Source: Hypericum androsaemum
Lineage: Eukaryota > Streptophyta > Magnoliopsida > Malpighiales > Hypericaceae
Assembly: GCA_963995505.1 (NCBI GenBank)
Contig: OZ023197.1
Coordinates: 7,057,827-7,121,826 of the forward strand
Reading direction: 5' to 3'
Length of the DNA stretch: 64,000 nucleotides
Position 1 is the first letter of the stretch. Each line of letters starts with the position of its first letter. Below the pieces are notes generated by a model that saw nothing but the letters and a program-made list of their open reading frames with translations, was not told the DNA's origin and ran no database searches. The position numbers were made by a program, and so were the translations under genes. Shown here in pieces: positions 46,501 through 57,883 of this stretch.

Positions 46501-49500
46501 GGTAAGAAAAGGCATGAAAAGGTACGAAAAGGCATGAAAAGGTAAGAAAAATCATGAAAAGGTAAGAAAAGGCATGAAAAGGTAAGAAAAGGCATGAAAA
46601 GGCAAGAAAAATCATGAAAAGGCAAGAAAAGTCATGAAAAGGCATGAAAAGGCAAGAAAAGGCATGAAAAGGCAAGAAAAGTCATGAAAATGAATGAAAA
46701 GGCTTGAAAAGGCAAGAAAAGGCAAGAAAAGGCCTGACAGAAAAGGCAAAAAAAGACATGAAAAGGCAAGAAAAGGCATCAAAATGCAAGAAAAGGCAAG
46801 AAAAGGCATGAAAAGGCAAGAAAAGGGAAGAAAAGGCATGAAAAGGCATGAAAAGGCATGAAAAGGCAAGAAAAGGCATGAAAATGCATGAAAAGGCATG
46901 AAAAGGCATGAAAAGACAAGAAAAGGCATGAAAAGGCATGAAAGGACAAGAAAAGGAAAAAAAAGGCAAGAAAAGGAAGGAAAAGGCATGAAAAGGCATG
47001 AAAAGGCAAGAAAAGTCATGAAAAGGCAAGAAAAGGCATGAAAATGCATGAAAAGGCATGAAAAGACAAGAAAAGGCATGAAAAGGCATGAAAGGACAAG
47101 AAAAGGCAAGAAAAGGAATAAAAAGGCATGAAAAGGCATGAAAAGGCAAGAAAAGTCATGAAAAGGCGTGAAAAAGAAACAAAAGTCATGAAAAGGCAAG
47201 AAAAGGCATGAAAAGGCATGAAAAGGCAAGAAAAGGGAAGAAAAGGCGTGAAAAAGAAACAATAGTCATGAAAAGGCAAGAAAAGGAAAGAAAAGGCATG
47301 AAAAGGCAAGAAAAGGGAAGAAAAGGCATGAAAAAGCAAGAAAAGGCATGAAAAGGCAAGAAAAGGCATGAAAAGGCAAGAAAAGGGAAGAAAAGGCATG
47401 AAAAGACAAGAAAAGGCATGAAAAGACATGAAAAGACAAGAAAAGGAAAGAAAAGGCATGAAAAGGCAAGAAAAGGAAAGAAAAGGCATGAAAAGGCATG
47501 AAAAGGCAAGAAAAGTCGCGAAAAGGCATGAAAAAGAAAGAAAAGTCATGAAAAGGCAAGAAAAGGCAAGAAAAAGCATGAAAAGGCATGAAAAAGCAAG
47601 AAAAGGCATGAAAATGCAATAAAATGCAAGAAAAGGCATGAAAAGGCATGAAAAGGCAAGAAAAGTCAAGAAAAGGCATGAAAAGGCAAGAAAAGGCAAG
47701 AAAAGGAAAGAAAAGGCGTGAAAAGGCAAGAAAAGGCATGAAAAGGCAAGAAATGGCAAGAAAAGGCGTGAAAAGGCATGAAAAGGCATGAAAAGGCAAG
47801 AAAAGACATGAAAAGGCAAGAAAAGGCATGAAAAGGCAAGAAAAGCCAGGAAAAGGCATAAAAAGGCAAGAATTGGTAAGGAAAGGCAAGAAATGGCATG
47901 TAAACGCAAGAAAAGCATGAAAAGGAAAGAAAAGGCAATAAAAGGCATGAAAATGGAAGAAAAGGCATGAAAAGACAAGAAAAGGAAAAAAAGGCATGAA
48001 AAGGCAAGAAAAGGCATGAAAAGTCATGAAAAGGCAAGAAAAGTCATGAAAAGGCATGAAAAGGCAAGAAAAGGCATGAAAAGGCAAGAAATGGCAAGAA
48101 AAGGTATGAAAAGGCAAGAAAAGGCATGAAAAGACAAGAAAAGCCATGAATATGCATGAAAATGCATGAAAAGGCAAGAAAAGGCATGAAAATGCAAGAA
48201 AAGATAAGAAAAGGCATGAAAAGGCAAGAAAAGGCATGAAAAGGCAAGAAAAGGAAAGGAAATGCATAAATAGGCAAGAAAAGGCATGAAAATGCAAGAA
48301 AAGGTATGAAAAGTCATGAAAAGGCAAGAAAAGTCATGAAAAGGTATGAAAAGGCAGGAAAAGTCATGAAAAGGCAAAAAAAGGCATGAAATGGCAAGAA
48401 AAGGCTTCAAGGCAAAAAAATGCATGAAAAGGTATGAAAAGGCATGAAAAGGTAAGAAAATGCATGAAAAGGCAAAAAATGGCAAGGAAAGGCAAGAAAA
48501 GGCATGAAAAGTAAAGAAAAGGCTTGAAAAATCATGAAAAGGCAAGAAAAGGCATGAAAATGCATGAAAAGGCAAGAAAATTCATGAAAAGGCATGAAAA
48601 GGCAAGAAAAATCATGAAAAGGCATGAAAAGGCAAGAAAAGTCATGAAGAGGCATGAAAAGGCAAGAAAAGTCATGAAAAGGCAAGAAAAATCATGAAAA
48701 GGCAAGAAAAATCATGAAAAGGCAAGAAAAGTCATGAAAAGGCAAGAAAAGGCAAGAAAAGGCATGAACAGGCAAGAAAAGACAAGAAAAGACATGAAAA
48801 GGCAAGAAAAGGCATGAAAAGGCAAGAAAAATCATGAAAAGGCATGAAAAGGCAAGAAAAGGGAAGAAAAGGCATGAAAAGGTAAGAAAAGGCATGAAAA
48901 GGCAAGAAAAATCATGAAAAGGTAAGAAAAGGCATGAAAAGGTAAGAAAAGGTAAGAAAAGGTAAGAAAAGGCATGAAAAGGTACGAAAAGGCATGAAAA
49001 GGTAAGAAAAATCATGAAAAGGTAAGAAAAGGCATGAAAAGGTAAGAAAAGGCATGAAAAGGCAAGAAAAATCATGAAAAGGCATGAAAAGGTAAGAAAA
49101 GTCATGAAAAGGTATGAAAAGGCAAGAAAAGTCATGAAAAGGCATGAAAAGGCAAGAAAAGGCATGAAAAGGCAAGAAAAGTCATGAAAATGAATGAAAA
49201 GGCTTGAAAAGGCAAGAAAAGGCCTGAAAGAAAAGGCAAAAAAAGACATGAAAAGGCAAGAAAAGGCATCAAAATGGAAGAAAAGGCAAGAAAAGGCATG
49301 AAAAGGCAAGAAAAGGGAAGAAAAGGCATGAAAAGGCATGAAAAGGCATGAAAAGGCAAGAAAAGGCATGAAAAGGCAAGAAAAGGCATAAAAAGGCAAG
49401 AAAAGGCATGAAAATGCATGAAAAGGCATGAAAAGACAAGAAAAGGCATGAAAAGGCATGAAAGGACAAGAAAAGGAAAAAAAAGGCAAGAAAAGGAAAG

Positions 49501-52500
49501 AAAAGGCATGAAAAGGCATGAAAAGGTAAGAAAAGTCATGAAAAGGCAAGAAAAGGCATGAAAATGCATGAAAAGGCATGAAAAGACAAGAAAAGGCATG
49601 AAAAGGCATGAAAGGACAAGAAAAGGCAAGAAAAGGAATAAAAAGGCATGAAAAGGCATGAAAAGGCAAGAAAAGTCATGAAAAGGCGTGAAAAAGAAAC
49701 AAAAGTCATGAAAAGGCAAGTAAAGGCATGAAAAGGCATGAAAAGGCAAGAAAAGGGAAGAAAAGGCGTGAAAAAGAAACAAAAGTCATGAAAAGGCAAG
49801 AAAAGGCAAGAAAAGGCATGAAAAGGCATGAAAAGGCATGAAAAGGCAAGAAAAGGCATGAAAAAGCAAGAAAAGGCATGAAAAGGCAAGAAAAGGCATG
49901 AAAAGGCAAGAAAAGGGAAGAAAAGTCATGAAAAGACAAGAAAAGGCATGAAAAGACATGAAAAGACAAGAAAAGGAAAGAAAAGGCATGAAAAGGCAAG
50001 AAAAGGCAAGAAAAGGTACGAAAAGGCATGAAAAGGCAAGAAAAGTCATGAAAAGGCAAGAAAAGGCAGAAAAGTCATGAAAAGGCAAGAAAAGGCAAGA
50101 AAAGGCATGAAAAGGCAAGAAATGGCAAGAAAAATCATGAAAAGGCATGAAAAGGCAAGAAAAGTCATGAAAAGGCAAGAAAAGGCATGAAAAGGCATGA
50201 AAAGGCAGGAAAAGGCATGAAAGGGCAAGAAAAGGCATGAAAAGGCAAGAAAAGGCATGAAAATGCATGAAAAGACAAGAAAAGGTATGAAAAGGCATGA
50301 AAGGACAAGAAAAGGAAAAAAAAGGCAAGAAAAGGAAGGAAAAGGCATGAAAAGGCAAGAAAAGTCATGAAAAGGCAAGAAAAGGCATGAAAATGCATGA
50401 AAAGGCATGAAAAGACAAGAAAAGGCATGAAAAGGCATGAAAGGACAAGAAAAGGCAAGAAAAGGAATAAAAAGGCATGAAAAGGCAAGAAAAGTCATGA
50501 AAAGGCGTGAAAAAGAAACAAAAGTCATGAAAAGGCATGAAAAGGCATGAAAAGGCATGAAAAGGCAAGAAAAGGGAAGAAAAGGCGTGAAAAAGAAACA
50601 AAAGTCATGAAAAGGCAAGAAAAGGCAAGAAAAGGCATGAAAAGGCAAGAAAAGGGAAGAAAAGGCATGAAATAGCAAGAAAAGGCATGAAAAGGCAAGA
50701 AAAGGCATGAAAAGGCAAGAAAAGGGAAGAAAAGGCATGAAAAGTCAAGAAAAGGCATGAAAAGACATGAAAAGACAAGAAAAGGAAAGAAAAGGCATGA
50801 AAAGGCAAGAAAAGGAATGAAAAGGCATGAAAAGGCATGAAAAGGCAAGAAAAGGCATGAAAAGGCAAGAAAATGCAAGAAAAGGCAAGAAAAGGCATGA
50901 AAAGGCAAGAAAAGGCAAGAAAAGGCAAGAAAAAGCATTAGAAGGCATGAAAAAGCAAGAAAAGTCATGAAAATGCAATAAAATGCAAGAAAAGGCATGA
51001 AAAGGCAAGAAAAGGCATGAAAAGGCAAGAAAAGTTATGAAAAGTCATGAAAAGGCATGAAAAGGCAAGAAAAGTCAAGAAAAGGCATGAAAAGGCAAGA
51101 AAAGGAAAGAAAAGGCGTGAAAAGGCAAGAAAAGGCATGAAAAGGCAAGAAATGGCAAGAAAAGGCGTGAAAAGGCATGAAAAGGCATGAAATGGCTAGG
51201 AAAGGCAAGAAAAGGCATGAAAAGGCAAGAAAAGACATGAAAAGGCAAGAAAAGGCATGAAAAGGCAAGAAAAGGCAGGAAAAGGCATAAAAAGGCAAGA
51301 ATTGGTAAGGAAAGGCAAGAAATGGCATGTAAACGCAAGAAAAGCATGAAAAGGAAAGAAAAGGCATGAAAATGGAAGAAAAGGCATGAAAAGACAAGAA
51401 AAGGAAAAAAAGGCATGAAAAGGCAAGAAAAGGCATGAAAAGTCATGAAAAGGCAAGAAAAGTCATGAAAAGGCATAAAAGGCAAGAAAAGGCATGAAAA
51501 GGCAAGAAATGGCAAGAAAAGGTATGAAAAGGCAAGAAAAGGCATGAAAAGACAAGAAAAGCCATGAATATGCATGAAAAGGCATGAAAAGGCAAGAAAA
51601 GGCATGAAAATGCAAGAAAAGATAAGAAAAGGCATGAAAAGGCAAGAAAAGGCATGAAAAGGCAAGAAAGGGAAAGGAAATGCATAAAAAGGCAAGAAAA
51701 GGCATGAAAATGCAAAAAAAGGTATGAAAAGTCATGAAAAGGCAAGAAAAGTCATGAAAAGGTATGAAAAGGCAAGAAAAGTCATGAAAAGGCAAAAAAA
51801 GGCATTAAATGGCAAGAAAAGGCTTCAAGGCAAAAAAATGCATGAAAAGGTATGAAAAGGCATGAAAAGGTAAGAAAATGCATGAAAAGGCAAAAAATGG
51901 CAAGGAAAGGCAAGAAAAGGCATGAAAAATCAAGAAAAGGCTTGAAAAATCATGAAAAGGCATGAAAATGCATGAAAAGGCAAGAAAAGTCATGAAAAGG
52001 CATGAAAAGGCAAGAAAAATCATGAAAAGTCATGAAGAGGCAAGAAAAGTCATGAAGAGGCATGAAAAGGCAAGAAAAGTCATGAAAAGGCAAGAAAAAT
52101 CATGAAAAGGCAAGAAAAATCATGAAAAGGCAAGAAAAGTCATGAAAAGGCAAGAAAAGGCAAGAAAAGGCATGAACAGGCAAGAAAAGACAAGAAAAGA
52201 CATGAAAAGGCAAGAAAAGGCATGAAAAGGCAAGAAAAATCATGAAAAGGCATGAAAAGGCAAGAAAAGGGAAGAAAAGGCATGAAAAGGTAAGAAAAGG
52301 CATGAAAAGGCAAGAAAAATCATGAAAAGGTAAGAAAAGGCATGAAAAGGTAAGAAAAGGTAAGAAAAGGTAAGAAAAGGCATGAAAAGGTACGAAAAGG
52401 CATGAAAAGGTAAGAAAAATCATGAAAAGGTAAGAAAAGGCATGAAAAGGTAAGAAAAGGCATGAAAAGGAAAGAAAAATCATGAAAAGGCATGAAAAGG

Positions 52501-55500
52501 CAAGAAAAGTCATGAAAAGGCATGAAAAGGCAAGAAAAGGCATGAAAAGGCATGAAAAGTCATGAAAATGAATGAAAAGGCTTGAAAAGGCAAGAAAAGG
52601 CCTAAAAGAAAAGGCAAAAAAAGACATGGAAAGGCAAGAAAAGGCATCAAAATGCAAGAAAAGGCAAGAAAAGGCATGAAAAGGCAAGAAAAGGGAAGAA
52701 AAGGCATGAAAAGGCAAGAAAAGGCATGAAAAGGCAAGAAAAGGCATGAAAAGGCAAGAAAAGGCATAAAAATGCATGAAAAGGCATGAAAAGACAAGAA
52801 AAGGCATGAAAGGACAAGAAATGGAAAAAAAAGGCAAGAAAAGGAAAGAAAAGGCATGAAAAGGCATGAAAAGGCAAGAAAAGTCATGAAAAGGCATGAA
52901 AATGCATGAAAAGGCATGAAAAGATAAGAAAAGGCATGAAAAGGCATGAAAGGACAAGAAAAGGCAAGAAAAGGAATAAAAAGGCATGAAAAGGCATGAA
53001 AAGGCAAGAAAAGTCATGAAAAGGCGTAAAAAAGAAACAAAAGTCATGAAAAGGCAAGAAAAGGCATGAAAAGGCAAGAAAAGGGAAGAAAAGGCGTGAA
53101 AAAGAAACAGAAGTCATGAAAAGGCAAGAAAAGGCATGAAAAGGCATGAAAAGGCAAGAAAAGGGAAGAAAAGGCATGAAAAAGCAAGAAAAGGCATGAA
53201 AAGGCAAGAAAAGGCATGAAAAGGCAAGAAAAGGGAAGAAAAGGCATGAAAAGACAAGAAAAGGTATGAAAAGACATGAAAAGACAAGAAAAGGAAAGAA
53301 AAGGCATGAAAAGGCAAGAAAAGGAAAGAAAAGGCATGAAAAGGCAAGAAAAGTCACGAAAAGGCATGAAAAAGAAAGAAAAGTCATGAAAAGGCAAGAA
53401 AAGGCAAGAAAAGGCATGAAAAGGCAAGAAAAGGCATGAAAAGGCAAGAAAATGCAAGAAAAGGCAAGAAAAGGCATGAAAAGGCAAGAAAAGGCAAGAA
53501 AAGGCAAGAAAAAGCATGAAAAGGCATGAAAAAGCAAGAAAAGGCATGAAAATGCAATAAAATGAAAGAAAAGGCATGAAAAGGCAAGAAAAGGCATGAA
53601 AAGGCAAGAAAAGTTATGAAAAGTCATGAAAAGGCATGAAAAGGCAAGAAAAGTCAAGAAAAGGCATGAAAAGGCAAGAAAAGGAAAGAAAAGGCGTGAA
53701 AAGGCAAGAAAAGGCATGAAAAGGCAAGAAATGGCAAGAAAAGGCGTGAAAAGGCATGAAAAGGCATGAAATGGCTAGGAAAGGCAAGAAAAGGCAAGAA
53801 AAGGCAAGAAAAGACATGAAAAGGCAAGAAAAGGCATGAAAAGGCAAGAAAAGGCAGGAAAAGGCATAAAAAGGCAAGAATTGGTAAGGAAAGGCAAGAA
53901 ATGGCATGTAAACGCAAGAAAAGCATGAAAAGGAAAGAAAAGGCAATAAAAGGCATGAAAATGGAAGAAAAGGCATGAAAAGATAAGAAAAGGTAAAAAA
54001 GGCATGAAAAGGCAAGAAAAGGCATGAAAAGTCATGAAAAGGCAAGAAAAGTCATGAAAAGGCATGAAAAGGCAAGAAAAGGCATGAAAAGGCAAGAAAT
54101 GGAAAGAAAAGGTATGTAAAGGCAAGAATAGGCATGAAAAGACAAGAAAAGCCATGAATATGCATGAAAAGGCATGAAAAGGCAAGAAAAGGCATGAAAC
54201 TGCAAGAAAAGATAAGAAAAGGCATGAAAAGGCAAGAAAAGGCATGAAAAGGCAAGAAAAGGAAAGGAAATGCATAAAAAGGCAAGAAAAGGCATGAAAA
54301 TGCAAGAAAAGGTATGAAAAGTCATGAAAAGGCAAGAAAAGTCATGAAAAGGTATGAAAAGGCAGGAAAACTCATGAAAAGGCAAAAAAAGGCATGAAAT
54401 GGCAAGAAAAGGCTTCAAGGCAAAAAAATGCATGAAAAGGTATGAAAAGGCATGAAAAGGTAAGAAAATGCATGAAAAGGCAAAAAATGGCAAGGAAAGG
54501 CAAGAAAAGGCATGAAAAGTCAAGAAAAGGCTTGAAAAATCATGAAAAGGCAAGAAAAGGCATGAAAATGCATGAAAAGGCAAGAAAAGTCATGAAAAGG
54601 CATGAAAAGAAATTAAAAGGCAAGAAAAGGAAAGAAAAGGCGTGAAAAGGTAAGAAAAGGCATGAAAAGGCAAGAAAAGTCTTGAAAAGGCATGAAAAGG
54701 CATGAAAAATTGTGAAAAGGCATGAAAAATTGTGAAAAGGCATGAAAAGGCATGAAAAGGCAAGAAAAGGCATAAAATGGCAACAAAAGTCATGAAAAGG
54801 CATGAAAAGGCAAGAAAAGGCAGGAAAAGACAAGAAAAGGCTTGAAAAGGCAAGAAAAGTCATGAAAAGGCATGAAAAGACATGAAAAGGCAAGAAAAGG
54901 AAAGAAAAGGCATAAAAAGGCACGAAAAGGCAAGAAAAGGCATGAAAAGGCAAGAAAAATCATGAAAAGGCATGAAAAGGCAAGAAAAGTCATGAAAAGG
55001 CATTAAAAGGCATGAAAACGCAAGAAAAGGCCTGAAAGAAAAGGCAAAAAATGGCATGAAAAGGCAAGAAAAGGCATCAAAATGCAAGAAAAGGCAAGAA
55101 AAGGCATGAAAAAGCAAGAAAAGGGAAGAAAAGGCATGAAAAGGCAAGAAAAGGCAAGAAAAGGCATGAAAAGGCATGAAAAGACAAGAAAAGGAAAGAA
55201 AAGGCAAGAAAAGGCATGAAAAGGCATGAAAAGTCATAAAAAGGCAAGAAAAGTCATAAAAAGGCAAGAAAAGGAAAGAAAAGGCATGAAAAGGCAAGAA
55301 AAGGCATGAAAAGGCAAAAAAATGCATGAAAAGGTAAGAAAAGGCAAGAAAAGGAAAGAAAAGGCATGAAAAGGTAAAAACATGTATGAAAATGTATGAA
55401 AAGGCAAGAAAAGGAAAGAAAAGGCATGAAAAGGCAAGAAAAGGAAAAAAAGGCATGAAAAGGCAAGAAAAGGCATTATAAGGCAAGAAAAGGCATGAAA

Positions 55501-56192
55501 AGGAAAAAAAAGGCATGAAAAGGCATTATAAGGCAAGCAAAGGCATGAAAAGGCATGAAAAGTCATGAAAAGGCAAAAAAAGGCAAGAAAAGTCATGAAA
55601 AGGCAAGAAAAGGCATGAAAAGGCAAGAAAAGTCATGAAAAGGCAAGAAAAGGCATGAAAAGGCAAGAAAAGGCATGAAAAGGTAAGAAAAGGCATGAAA
55701 AGCTATGAAAAGGCAAGAAAAGGCATGAAAAGGCAAGGAAAGGCATGAAAAGGCAAGAAATGGCAAGGAAAGGCAAGAAAAGGCAAGAAAAGGCATGAAA
55801 AGGCAAGAAAAGATATGAAAAGGCAAGAAAAGGCATAAAAAGGCAAGAATAGGCATCAAAGGGTATGAAAAGGCAAGAAAAGGCAAGAAATGGTAAGGAA
55901 AGGCAAGAAATGGCATGTAAATGCAAGAAAAGCATGAAAAGATAAGAAAAGGCAATAAAAGGCATGAAAAGGGAAGAAAAGGCAAGAAAAGGCTTGAAAA
56001 GATAAGAAAAGGCATGAAAAGGCATGAAAAGGCAAGAAAAGGCATGAAAAGGCATGAAAAGTCATAAAAAGGCATGAAAAGGCAAGAAAAGGTATGATAA
56101 GGCATGAAAAGGCATGAAAAGGCAAGAAAAGTCATGAAAAGGCATGAAAAGGCAAGAAAAGCCATGAATATGCATGAAAAGGCAAGAAAAGG
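37519..56192. repeat. 10-bp satellite array, right block (18.7 kb)
   Basis: About 1870 copies of the same 10-bp monomer, but a distinct subtype rich in AAAAGTCATG and AAAAATCATG. Two rare markers reveal higher-order structure. GGCTTCAAGG occurs at 37529, 40187, 48403, 51821 and 54411. GGCATGTAAA within an otherwise conserved context occurs at 38794, 41654, 43216, 44953, 47895, 51324, 53903 and 55912. Typical spacings are 2.6, 2.9 and 3.4 kb. Blocks near 46300-46620, 48740-49080 and 52150-52490 are almost identical. The array ends at the LTR of G2-c with no degenerate border. No genes. Confidence 0.97.
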
Positions 56193-56966
56193 TGATACGA
56201 ACCCCGCCAACGATGCGACGAGACCCGGCCACAAAGCGTGAAATCCCAGATCATTCTAGATCTCGACCCGATGCTCATAACCAAACAAGAACCTTGGTAT
56301 TAAGACCGCGACCCGCTGCTTGAGTTGAAACAAAGAACCTTGATATGTCGAAGACGCCACAAACGGTGATGAAGATCCGCTTGATAAGTCGATAGTGAAC
56401 TCGACGGAATCCCTCCGTTGTGTTCGAACAGTTCAGAAGAACCAAGAGAGCAGAGCCCACGTTTTTCAATCAATAATGGTCTACTTTTCTCATTGCATAA
56501 GCCTCTATAAATAGGCTCAATATTACAAAGAGATTCCAAATCAAACAACTCCTAAAAATCTGGCTGGAAAGGGAAACTAAAAAGGAAACAAATCTCTGCC
56601 TTTTAGGAAGGCTACAAATGTTACAAACAAGCTAAATAAGCCAAGAGTTGTTGGAATATAACTTCCTAATCAAAACTAATGGCTGAAATAAACTTCCTAA
56701 ATAGAATGCCCAAATCAGAGAGAATAAATCTTCAAGATCTTTGCTGCTGAAAGGACCTTCTAGAACTTGTATTAAGGTCATAAACTTGGCTGAATTTTGT
56801 GGCTCTTGGTCCATAGACTTTAATAAATTTGCTTGAGCCTAACTCTCCAAAGTATGCTTGGAAATTAGCCCACAAAGTTGTGACTTGAAGTGCTTTGTGT
56901 GTGCTCTCTCACTTGGTCAGATTGGCACTTGAAATTATCATATGAGTGCTCTTCATATTCATATCA
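56193..56966 (-). repeat. 3' LTR of G2-c, abutting the satellite
   Basis: 774 bp, TGATACGAACC at 56193 to CATATCA at 56966. A TATA-like stretch (minus strand CTATTTATAG) lies near 56510. It closely matches the LTR of G2-d (62730-63446, plus strand), by eye above 95% apart from small indels, and much less closely the 5' LTR of the same element. Transcription started here would run leftward into the satellite. Confidence 0.78.
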
Positions 56967-57883
56967 TTCCCCTCCTCTTGAATGGGATTTGTCCTCAAAT
57001 CCTCACATATGGCAAGCTGCCACAAATTAACAGCCATACTGGAACATGGTTGAGTCTTTGAACATCGTGGTTGTACTTGATATCTTTCGCTCCAACAGAA
57101 TAAGTACTTCGAACATAAACAATCTGAATTCATCTCCAAATCAAAAGTTAAAGACTTACTTTTTTGAATAAGCCTTTCACCAATCTTCAAACTATTCCAT
57201 AAGTTGATCAATGCTGATCCTCCAACATATTCAAACTTGTCAACTCCCAAGAAGTCAATATGCTCAACATATTCAACGTGAAAATCTGGAAACATGTAAG
57301 ATATGGGCTGAACCTCTTTCTTTTGAACAGCAACAACAAATTCTTCGTGTTCACCGTCAATAGGAATTAAGCACTTGTTCATGTGAACAACTTTGACAAC
57401 TTCTGATTCATTGAACATAATCCTCAAATAAAGAAGTGACATGGTATGCTCATCAAAACATTCTCCATCAAACAAGTCAATAGAATATTCACCAAATTCC
57501 TCCCATGTCAAAACCTCTTCTTCAATAATCTCTTCAGATGTAACCTCCAAATCGTAAGAACTACATACCTTCTCCTCAATGTCGTGCTTAGTGTCAATGG
57601 TGTTCTCCCTCTTTACATCGACTTCTCCAACAAAATCAGCTCCTGAATTTTTCTCATCTCTGACCCTCATCTTCCTTTGTTGAATTTGTTTTCCCCTACA
57701 GACATTAGGAACATCGTGTAGTTGCTCTTGTTTGCACAATATCCGGTCCACCTTTTTGCATAGCTTCCTGACCTCCGTTCTCAATATATGCCTCATCCCA
57801 CTCATCATGGCATCCATGAACTTTTGTGGATCAGCCAATGACTCATCACCTTCAAAGCTTCTTCTTGAGTAGTTGTAGGACAT
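56909..57883 (-). CDS. Open frame of unknown function in the non-autonomous element G2-c
   Basis: 324 residues from ATG 57883, uninterrupted; the start MSYNYSRRS is shared with G2-d. Residues 26-60 could form a short amphipathic helix (MSGMRHILRTEVRKL), 60-78 are basic, and 80-150 are acidic with an EEEVLTWEEF stretch. I see no CCHC knuckle, GAG core, protease or polymerase motif. Residues 294-307 (EDLRTNPIQEEGND) match the C-terminal tail of Family II pol, so an unknown N-terminal module is joined to the pol end that houses the polypurine tract. The last ~18 codons lie in the 3' LTR. It could be a decayed or captured gag-like segment or transduced host sequence; function unknown. Residues from 60 to 116 are identical to G2-d. 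Confidence 0.6.
   Translation of the reverse strand: MSYNYSRRSFEGDESLADPQKFMDAMMSGMRHILRTEVRKLCKKVDRILCKQEQLHDVPNVCRGKQIQQRKMRVRDEKNSGADFVGEVDVKRENTIDTKHDIEEKVCSSYDLEVTSEEIIEEEVLTWEEFGEYSIDLFDGECFDEHTMSLLYLRIMFNESEVVKVVHMNKCLIPIDGEHEEFVVAVQKKEVQPISYMFPDFHVEYVEHIDFLGVDKFEYVGGSALINLWNSLKIGERLIQKSKSLTFDLEMNSDCLCSKYLFCWSERYQVQPRCSKTQPCSSMAVNLWQLAICEDLRTNPIQEEGNDMNMKSTHMIISSANLTK

Noticed and set aside
20415..56192. CRISPR array
   Set aside because: There are no spacers; the repeats are directly adjacent 10-bp units in a plant nuclear context.
20415..56192. Telomere or interstitial telomeric repeat
   Set aside because: AAAAGGCATG does not match TTTAGGG or the known variant plant telomere motifs, and it lacks their G-run.
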